A stretch of DNA of 20,373 nucleotides from Microbacteriaceae bacterium UBA963 (GTDB lineage: Bacteria; Actinomycetota; Actinomycetes; Actinomycetales; Microbacteriaceae), in contig DBCH01000074.1 of assembly GCA_002292955.1 (NCBI GenBank), positions 29,438 to 49,810 on the forward strand, given 5' to 3'. Shown here in pieces: positions 15,136-20,373 of the stretch (within the stretch, counting starts at the first letter, position 1; every line of letters begins with the position of its first letter). The translations under genes and the position numbers were made by a program. Under the pieces are notes generated by a model that saw only the letters and a program-made list of their open reading frames with translations, had not been told where the DNA came from and ran no database searches.

Positions 15136-15699
15136 CTAACTCGTTGGTTTGAGGGGGCGACGCCCGCGCTTGGGGCGAACCGCAGAGAGGCCCCATCCGT
15201 GTTCGGCGCTTCCCACCTCGCTTCGCGATCGTTCGACGATGGCGCGGACAGTGCGGGCCAGATCCTCCTCCGCAAGGGCGAGGAGCCACGTGGTGCGAGC
15301 CCTGGCATCTTCGCCAGCGGTTGGTTCGGGCAGTTCGCCAAAGGAAAATGTGAGTGCATCAAAGGCGGGAACCGGATTCACGTGTGGCAATGACCTCACC
15401 ATGAAGACGAGGTCAAGAAGATCTGCCCACGCAGTATCGCGATTCACTCCTTCTGGTTCCAACCAGGCCATAATCTCCTGTGAGCCAGAAGCGGTGAGTT
15501 GGTAGAGGGGGAGTCCATCGGGGGTCTGGCCGCCGGTCTCCACCTTCGCGTCGCGCACGAGACGATCAAGTGTGCTGTAAATCTGGCCAACGTTCGTGGC
15601 GGCTCGATGGGGAGCACGTGATGTCAGCTCGGCGTGCAACTGAAGGCCGTACTGGGGTCCTAGAGACATGATGGACAACAGGCAGTCGCGAACCGACAC
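15136..15699 (-). CDS. PadR-family transcriptional regulator
   Basis: A 187-aa regulator. Residues 1-75 form the PadR winged helix: LLSIMSLGPQYGLQLHAEL, then VGQIYSTLDRLVRDAKVE with the recognition helix, then LPLYQLTASG in the wing. Residues 80-160 are the alpha-helical dimerisation part (Vir_act_alpha_C type). The frame extends 23 codons upstream, but GTG 15699 is the real start because AAGGAGG (15706-15712) is 6 nt before it and the family N-terminus starts there. PadR proteins are mostly repressors responding to small aromatic or toxic compounds; the ligand is unknown here. The adjacent palindrome array strongly suggests autoregulation, with possible control of the divergent DUF3145 gene. 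Confidence 0.9.
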   Translation of the reverse strand: MSVRDCLLSIMSLGPQYGLQLHAELTSRAPHRAATNVGQIYSTLDRLVRDAKVETGGQTPDGLPLYQLTASGSQEIMAWLEPEGVNRDTAWADLLDLVFMVRSLPHVNPVPAFDALTFSFGELPEPTAGEDARARTTWLLALAEEDLARTVRAIVERSRSEVGSAEHGWGLSAVRPKRGRRPLKPTS

Positions 15700-15746
15700 T
15701 GCGCGCCTCCTTGCCCAGCAATTGAATGTGGCTCCCCACAATACTC

Positions 15747-15900
15747 TACTCGGTGAGACTTTAGGCAATACGGCTAAAGAAACTTATACTCAGTAGAGTA
15801 AACGCTAATATTATACTCCGAGAGTATATAAATATAGATACTAAGTAGTCTTTTCTTTATAGATACCCAGTAGGCATTTTATAAAAGCCTACTCAGTAGG
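15747..15900. promoter_or_regulatory. Six-site TACTCAGTA-like operator array upstream of padR
   Basis: Short palindromes sit at 15747-15755 (TACTCGGTG, imperfect), 15787-15795 (TACTCAGTA), 15813-15827 (ATACTCCGAGAGTAT), 15839-15847 (TACTAAGTA), 15864-15872 (TACCCAGTA) and 15890-15898 (TACTCAGTA within CCTACTCAGTAGG). Centre spacings are about 40, 29, 23, 25 and 26 bp. The DNA is much more AT-rich than its surroundings. Additionally AGTAGGC (15869-15875) pairs with GCCTACT (15887-15893). PadR proteins bind such dyads, so this is most simply its operator region. The remaining 15901-16058 shows only a CAGCCG/CGGCTG inverted repeat near 15915-15950. Confidence 0.65.
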
Positions 15901-16058
15901 TTTTAAATTCGATGTCAGCCGGGAGATCATCACCACTGAGAGGCGGCTGGGAGTAGCCACAATGCGCGTTGCAGTTTTTCAGCGGGCGTGTGACACTGAT
16001 AATGCCTTATTTCGTTTCGTGTGGTCGTTGGGGAAGACGAACCAAACGAGAAACGGAA

Positions 16059-16565
16059 ATGAGCATGAACAACGCAAGTAGCGGGCTGATCCAGATTCAC
16101 TCCGCGCCCAAAGCCCTCACTTCCCACGTGGAGTGGGCAATATCTGGTGTGCTCGGTGCGCCGTTCCACTTTCGCTGGGATCGTCAGCCGATTGCGTCGG
16201 AAACCTCGTGCGCCGAGCAAGGATGGGACGGACCGGTCGGTTCGGCAGCCAAGATTGCCTCCGCGCTCTTTGGCTGGCGCGACCTGAGATTCGAGGTGTC
16301 GGAGTATGCGTCGGCCGACAATGACGGTGCCCACTTCATGCACACACCCTCGCGGGGAATTCATCGTGTGCACGTCGACGCAACCGGTTCGGCATACATT
16401 ACGCAGGCGCGTCTCATGCACCTGTTCGACGAGTCTGCCGACAGCATCGCTGAACTTCGAGACGCCGTGGCGAGAGAACTCGGGAGCGAATGGGACGCAG
16501 AGCTCGACGTCTTTCGTGCTCGTGTCGCCGACCACAGTGTGACCTGGCTCAATCGAGTTGGTTAG
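16059..16565 (+). CDS. DUF3145 family protein
   Basis: A 168-aa cytoplasmic protein of an actinobacteria-specific family. The conserved pattern is visible: IQIHSAPKALTSHVEWAISGVLG (stated by motif HSAPKAL and HVEWAISGVLG), then a Trp-rich central part with GSAAKIASALFGWRDLRFEV (motif KIASALFGW), MHTPSRGIHRV and the C-terminal ELGSEWDAELDVFR and VTWLN. No catalytic residues are known to me. The gene is commonly next to fabF in actinobacteria, and here it converges on fabF. ATG 16059 is chosen; ATG 16065 is also possible. The longer frame to TTG 15969 has no family similarity. No strong ribosome site is seen. Confidence 0.85.
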   Translation: MSMNNASSGLIQIHSAPKALTSHVEWAISGVLGAPFHFRWDRQPIASETSCAEQGWDGPVGSAAKIASALFGWRDLRFEVSEYASADNDGAHFMHTPSRGIHRVHVDATGSAYITQARLMHLFDESADSIAELRDAVARELGSEWDAELDVFRARVADHSVTWLNRVG

Positions 16566-17803
16566 GGGTAAGACCGGAACGCTGCCACGGCGTTGTGTCC
16601 GCCAAAGCCAAACGAATTACTGATTGCCACGAGAGGACCCTCGGGAAGGGTGCGGGGGGACGTGACCACGTCGAGGATAATCTCGGGGTCTTGATTGTCA
16701 AGGTTGATGGTGGGCGGCACGGTTCGGGTGTAAAGCGCCATCACGGTGAACAGGGCCTCGATGGCTCCGGCTCCGCCGAGAAGGTGTCCCGTTGCGCCCT
16801 TCGTTGCCGTGACAGCAATGTTCTTGAGGTGATCACCAAAGACGCGCTTGAGTGCGTTGTATTCGGCGATGTCGCCGACCGGTGTGCTCGTGGCGTGGGC
16901 GTTGACATGAACAACATCCGTGAGGGCTGCTCCACCCTTCTCAAGAGCTGTTGTCATGGCACGAGCCGCTGCAGAGCCCTCGGGGTCGGGCGCGGTGATG
17001 TGATACGCGTCACTCGTGATCGCTCCGCCAATGACCTCTGCGTAGATGCGAGCACCTCGGGCGAGGGCGTGTTCTTCGGTCTCCAAGACGAGCGCGGCAG
17101 CTCCCTCTCCCAACACAAACCCGTCACGGTCCTTGTCGTAGGGTCGCGAAGCACGGGCGGGATCGTCGTTGCGCTTGCTCAAGGCCTGCATAGCCGCGAA
17201 TGACGCCAACGGGAGGGGATGAACGGCAGCTTCAGAGCCACCTGCAATGACAACGTCCGCGAGACCCGCTCGAAGGTGCTCGACAGCGTTCACGATCGAT
17301 TCTGTGCTGGACGCGCAGGCAGACACAACCGTGCGAATTCCGGCGCGTGCGTGTAGGTCCATGCCGACCGCTGCTCCGGGACCATTGGGCATCAGCATGG
17401 GGACCGTCATGGGCATGACGCGACGCGGGCCCTTCTGGCGAAGATCCTCCCAGGCGCTCACGAGAGTCCAGATTCCCCCGATGCCCGTCGCCCAGTCAAC
17501 CGCCAGGCGATCCGGGTCAACGGTGGGACTTCCCGCGTCGGCGAAGGCCTCGCGTCCGGCGATGAGCGCGTACTGGCTGGACGGATCCAGCCGCTTAACC
17601 TCAACCCGCTCCAGAATTTCTTCGGGGCTCTGCACGACCTGAGCCGCGAACGTCACGGGAAGCTCGAGCTCGGAAATGTAGTCCGCGTCAATCGGGCGAG
17701 CCCCCGACTTTCCCGCCAGGAGGTTGTTCCACGTGTCGGTGGCGTTAGTGCCCAGCGGGGTGAACGCGCCAATTCCCGTAACCACAATCTTCTGAACAGT
17801 CAT
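16562..17803 (-). CDS. fabF: Beta-ketoacyl-ACP synthase II
   Basis: Condenses malonyl-ACP with a growing acyl-ACP in type II fatty acid elongation. The 413-aa protein has the Cys-His-His triad: Cys163 in VVSACASST, His303 in NAHATSTPVGD and His340 in TKGATGHLLGGAG. It also has the glycine-rich end SNSFGFGGHNA. The Cys-His-His arrangement separates it from FabH. It is the last gene of the fab cluster. AAGGAAA precedes the ATG by 11 nt. The 116-bp gap to acpP contains a terminator-like hairpin, so fabF may be expressed at a lower level than acpP. Its TAA stop shares bases with the TAG stop of the convergent DUF3145 gene. Confidence 0.97.
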   Translation of the reverse strand: MTVQKIVVTGIGAFTPLGTNATDTWNNLLAGKSGARPIDADYISELELPVTFAAQVVQSPEEILERVEVKRLDPSSQYALIAGREAFADAGSPTVDPDRLAVDWATGIGGIWTLVSAWEDLRQKGPRRVMPMTVPMLMPNGPGAAVGMDLHARAGIRTVVSACASSTESIVNAVEHLRAGLADVVIAGGSEAAVHPLPLASFAAMQALSKRNDDPARASRPYDKDRDGFVLGEGAAALVLETEEHALARGARIYAEVIGGAITSDAYHITAPDPEGSAAARAMTTALEKGGAALTDVVHVNAHATSTPVGDIAEYNALKRVFGDHLKNIAVTATKGATGHLLGGAGAIEALFTVMALYTRTVPPTINLDNQDPEIILDVVTSPRTLPEGPLVAISNSFGFGGHNAVAAFRSYP

Positions 17804-17854
17804 GTGAGAAAGGTTTCCTTCGTGACGGCCTCGGCGACGACGCTGAGGGGCGAT

Positions 17855-17912
17855 AAGAAAAAAGACGAGGGCCGGCGCGTCGACTGTTGTCGCGGCGACG
17901 ACCCCCGTCTCT
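17855..17912 (-). terminator. Intrinsic terminator or attenuator between acpP and fabF
   Basis: Read on the minus strand, AGACGGGGG (17910-17902) can pair with CCCTCGTCT (17871-17863) through 9 pairs with one G-T, and a T-rich tract (TTTTTTCTT) follows at 17863-17855. The intervening 30 nt contain a further GC-rich foldable segment. It begins about 10 nt after the acpP stop. Confidence 0.65.
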
Positions 17913-17919
17913 TTAGAAG

Positions 17920-18168
17920 TTAGGCCGCAGCCTTGACGATGTAGTTGACCGCGTCTCCCACGGTCTTGAGGTTCGCGACATCCTCGTCGGGAATCTTGAC
18001 GTCGAACTTCTCTTCGGCGTTGACCACGATCGTCATCATCGAGATGCTGTCGATGTCGAGGTCGTCGGTAAAGGACTTGTCGAGGACGATGGTGTCGGTG
18101 GCGATGCCGGTCTCGTCGTTGACGAGTTCAGCAAGACCGCTCAAAACTTCTTCGGTGGACAGTGCCAT
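17920..18168 (-). CDS. acpP: Acyl carrier protein
   Basis: An acidic 82-aa carrier protein of type II fatty acid synthesis. The 4'-phosphopantetheine attachment site is Ser41 in DLDIDSISMM, a variant of the usual DSL motif with Ile after the Ser. The helix-2 and helix-3 sequences (EEKFDVKIPDEDVANLKTV) are typical. It has a strong ribosome site (AAGGAG, 8 nt before ATG). It lies 83 bp downstream of fabH, and that gap contains a TAAACT hexamer that may be an internal promoter (weak). A terminator-like hairpin follows the gene. Confidence 0.97.
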   Translation of the reverse strand: MALSTEEVLSGLAELVNDETGIATDTIVLDKSFTDDLDIDSISMMTIVVNAEEKFDVKIPDEDVANLKTVGDAVNYIVKAAA

Positions 18169-18251
18169 GAGTTTTTCTCCTTGATTTCTCTTCCTGGGGA
18201 ATGCTCCACAAGTTTACTTTGCGTGCGCACTCGTGGGGAACATTTCGGTTG

Positions 18252-19262
18252 CTAGGGCAGTACCACCACTTGTGCCCCAAAAACGAGCCCGGCGCCGAAA
18301 CCGATCTCGAGGGCGAGTCCGCCACTGAGCTCGGGATGTTCCGCGAGCAGCCGGTGCGTGGCGAGTGGGATTGATGCCGCCGAGGTGTTACCCGTGGTCT
18401 CGATATCCCGGGCAATTGCCACACTGTCGGGAAGTGCGAGCTGTTTGGCAAACTCGTCGATGATGCGCATGTTGGCCTGGTGTGGGATGAAGGCCGCGAG
18501 TTGGTCACTCGTAATGCCCGCTTCATCGAGAGCACGCTTCGCTACCTTTGCCATTTCCCAGACGGCCCAGCGAAAGACGGTTTGTCCTTCTTGCCGAAGC
18601 GTGGGCCAGTCAACGTCGCCGCCACCATCGCGATACTCCGCCCAGCTGTGATCCATGCCCACGGCGTCCCACTTCGAGCCGTCGGATCCCCACACGGTCT
18701 TTGAGATTCCGGGAAAGTCCGAGGGGCCGACAACGGCTGCGCCGGCGCCATCGCCGAGGAGAAATGAGATTGTTCGATCGTTGGGCTTGGCAAAGTCGCT
18801 GAGCTTCTCAGCACCGATGACAAGCACGTAGTGCGCCAATCCCGAGCGAATGAACGAGTCGGCCTGCGCGATTCCGTAGGTGTATCCAGCGCACGCCGCC
18901 GAGATGTCGTAGGCGGGGGCGGGGTTTGCGCCCACACGCTCAGCAACGAGCGCGGCCAGTGAGGGAGTAGCGACCGTGTTGCTGATGGTCGACACCAAGA
19001 CGGCATCAATTTGGTCCGGAGTGATGCCCGCCTTGCCGATCGCCTCATTTGCCGCTTCGACGGCCATGTCGACAACGGTGAGCCCAGCCGAAGCACGTTT
19101 GCGTGTGATCACCCCAGTTCGCTGACGAATCCACTCGTCACTCGATTCGATGGGTCCGGCTATATCGTCGTTTGTGACGGTGAGGTCGCCCCGCGAAGCC
19201 CCGAGGGCGTAGATGCGAGAGTGCTTTGCTCCGGTGGACTCGTTGAGAGTGGGGCGCGTCAT
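18252..19262 (-). CDS. fabH: Beta-ketoacyl-ACP synthase III
   Basis: Initiates fatty acid synthesis by condensing a short acyl-CoA primer with malonyl-ACP. The 336-aa protein has the KAS III triad: Cys124 in DISAACAGYTYG, His261 in FIPHQANMRI and Asn292 in ETTGNTSAAS. The ACP/CoA-binding segment SSDEWIRQRTGV is near the N-terminus. Actinobacterial FabH often uses branched primers; specificity cannot be read here. It starts 8 bp after the fabD stop, with AAGGAA upstream of its ATG, indicating an operon. Confidence 0.97.
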   Translation of the reverse strand: MTRPTLNESTGAKHSRIYALGASRGDLTVTNDDIAGPIESSDEWIRQRTGVITRKRASAGLTVVDMAVEAANEAIGKAGITPDQIDAVLVSTISNTVATPSLAALVAERVGANPAPAYDISAACAGYTYGIAQADSFIRSGLAHYVLVIGAEKLSDFAKPNDRTISFLLGDGAGAAVVGPSDFPGISKTVWGSDGSKWDAVGMDHSWAEYRDGGGDVDWPTLRQEGQTVFRWAVWEMAKVAKRALDEAGITSDQLAAFIPHQANMRIIDEFAKQLALPDSVAIARDIETTGNTSAASIPLATHRLLAEHPELSGGLALEIGFGAGLVFGAQVVVLP

Positions 19263-19270
19263 GGTGTTCC

Positions 19271-20191
19271 TTACTTCGCTGTCGAGAGCAACTCGCGGGC
19301 CGCCCCGAGGTCATCGGGCGTCGTAATTCCCAAGGTGGGCACACCCTTGAGTCCACGCTTGGCCAGTCCGACGAGTGCTCCGGCGGGGCACAGCTCGATG
19401 ATGCCCGTGACTCCCGCCTGCTCGAATGCCGACATGCACTTATCCCAGCGAACGGGAGAAGATACCTGCCCCACTAGGAGGTCGCGGAACGCCGTGCCTT
19501 GGGTCACCACGGAACCATCCCGGTTCGTCCAGAGTGTCCGCACGGGATCGTTGGTGGTGACGGATGCCGCAGCATCGCGTAACTGGTCGACCGCGGATTC
19601 CATGAATGAGGTGTGGAACGCGCCGGCCACCTGCAGAGGTATAACCCGCGAACCGGAAGGAGAATTCTCGGCAAATGCGGCCAACGACGAGAGCTCGCCG
19701 GCAACAACAATCTGCCCGCCACCGTTGTAGTTGGCGGCAACAAGGCCGTGCGCGCTGACCGCTGCCAAAACCTCGGCCTCATCTCCACCCACGACAGCAC
19801 TCATTCCGGTGGCCACGTGAGCGGCCGCCTCGGCCATGGCTCGTCCTCGGATACCCACGAGAGCAACGGCATCGGTGGCGTCGAGAACTCCGGCGCCAGC
19901 GGCGGCGGTGAACTCTCCCACGGAGTGACCGGCAATGCCGACGTCACCACCCAAACCTTCTTCCGCGCCAAGTGCGGCGAGCGTGAGGATTCCGGCGGCC
20001 ACAATCAGTGGCTGCGCGATCGCCGTATCCCGAATCGTGTCGGCATCACTCGTGGTGCCGTGGGCGATCAGATCAACGTGGCAGGCGTCGCCGAGTGAAC
20101 CCAACAGTTCCCGGGCGCCGCGACGTTCCAGCCACGGCTCAAGGAAGCCGGGCTTTTGTGACCCCTGACCGGGGCAAACGATTACAATCAC
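19271..20191 (-). CDS. fabD: Malonyl-CoA:ACP transacylase
   Basis: Transfers malonyl groups from CoA to acyl carrier protein for FabH and FabF. The 306-aa protein has the N-terminal CPGQGSQKPGF, the nucleophile Ser90 in GHSVGE, the malonate-binding Arg115 in GIRGRAM and the catalytic His193 in AGAFHTSFM. The start is GTG. There is no Shine-Dalgarno sequence, but TAGACT ends 7 nt upstream, so the gene may have its own leaderless promoter in addition to read-through from the upstream aceE-like gene, whose stop is 38 bp away. Confidence 0.96.
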   Translation of the reverse strand: MIVIVCPGQGSQKPGFLEPWLERRGARELLGSLGDACHVDLIAHGTTSDADTIRDTAIAQPLIVAAGILTLAALGAEEGLGGDVGIAGHSVGEFTAAAGAGVLDATDAVALVGIRGRAMAEAAAHVATGMSAVVGGDEAEVLAAVSAHGLVAANYNGGGQIVVAGELSSLAAFAENSPSGSRVIPLQVAGAFHTSFMESAVDQLRDAAASVTTNDPVRTLWTNRDGSVVTQGTAFRDLLVGQVSSPVRWDKCMSAFEQAGVTGIIELCPAGALVGLAKRGLKGVPTLGITTPDDLGAARELLSTAK

Positions 20192-20198
20192 GGAGTTG

Positions 20199-20204
20199 AG
20201 TCTA
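20199..20204 (-). promoter_or_regulatory. Candidate -10 box for leaderless fabD transcription
   Basis: TAGACT on the minus strand ends 7 bp before the fabD GTG, inside the 38-bp gap after the aceE-like gene. No -35 is recognised. Confidence 0.4.
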
Positions 20205-20229
20205 GGTGAGCAGAGCGTTCGCCGTCGCG

Positions 20230-20373
20230 CTAGCTTTCCCCGCCCGCAGACCCCGTTGTCCCGGCATTCACATCGTGAATCCGGTACTTGTCGATTGCAG
20301 CACGAACAGTGGAGCGATCAATCTCGCCCTCGTGTGCGAGCTGCTGGAGCGTGCGAACCACGAGAGAGGGACC
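20230..20373 (-). CDS. aceE: C-terminal end of probable pyruvate dehydrogenase E1 (AceE), partial
   Basis: The minus strand is open from the window edge to a TAG at 20230-20232 and encodes 47 residues, with the pattern SLVVRTLQQLAHEGEIDRST, then AAIDKYRIHDVNAG and a Gly/Ser-rich tail. The segment L..LA.EGEID...V..AI.KY resembles the C-terminus of homodimeric-type AceE, and aceE is a known neighbour of fabD in actinobacteria. AceE decarboxylates pyruvate toward acetyl-CoA, the feedstock of the genes downstream. With only the last 47 residues visible, the identification is probable, not certain. Confidence 0.6.
   Translation of the reverse strand, partial: GPSLVVRTLQQLAHEGEIDRSTVRAAIDKYRIHDVNAGTTGSAGGES

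Noticed and set aside
15969..16058. Longer N-terminus for the DUF3145 protein from TTG 15969
   Set aside because: The extra residues do not fit the family and the start codon is rare; family-like sequence begins just after 16059.
16490..17203. 237-codon ORF antisense to fabF
   Set aside because: It is a composition-driven shadow of a highly conserved gene, with no domain pattern of its own.

Overview
The window reads as a stretch of actinobacterial chromosome. Base composition is moderately GC-rich, GTG starts are frequent, encoded surface proteins carry LPxTG/LAxTG sorting signals, and it contains the DUF3145 and DUF1684 families. The gene order (aceE end)-fabD-fabH-acpP-fabF next to DUF3145 suggests a member of the Microbacteriaceae or a close relative. 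That placement is inference from gene content and order; no database was searched.

Layout. 1-83: 3' part of tRNA-Asn(GTT) and its terminator. 87-3483: ordinary chromosomal genes, namely peptide deformylase (minus), then on the plus strand a DMT-family membrane protein, a GT4 glycosyltransferase and a cupin lipoprotein. 3586-3662: an intact tRNA with anticodon CAT. 3663-8020: a candidate genomic island. It carries a secreted LALTG-anchored surface protein with two InlB-type repeats, followed by a LuxR-type response regulator and a many-pass sensor histidine kinase. A 50-bp copy of the tRNA 3' half (45/50 identical) closes it at 8021-8070. No integrase lies between the two copies. 8150-8643: a RelE/RelB-type toxin-antitoxin pair (minus) just outside the right repeat.

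8937-9947: TerC-family membrane protein. 10025-10852: lipoprotein with Asp-box repeats (minus). 11013-11156: a 47-residue ORF that is little more than an LPNTG sorting signal. 11219-14122: large secreted subtilisin-like protease with five Fn3 domains, four of them nearly identical (minus). 14282-15118: DUF1684 protein. 15136-15699: PadR-family regulator (minus). About 155 bp upstream of padR hold six TACTCAGTA-like palindromes. 16059-16565: DUF3145 protein (plus), sharing stop-codon bases with the convergent fabF.

16562-20373 (minus): type II fatty acid synthesis cluster. The 3' end of a probable aceE (pyruvate dehydrogenase E1) is followed by fabD, fabH, acpP and fabF. Together they cover acetyl-CoA supply, malonyl loading of ACP, initiation and elongation. 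An intrinsic-terminator-like hairpin lies between acpP and fabF.

Points most worth a second look: the integrase-less tRNA-flanked island with a surface-protein/two-component cargo, the six-site operator array upstream of padR, the orphan LPNTG mini-ORF, and several genes that have a TANNNT box 6-7 bp before the start codon in place of a Shine-Dalgarno sequence.
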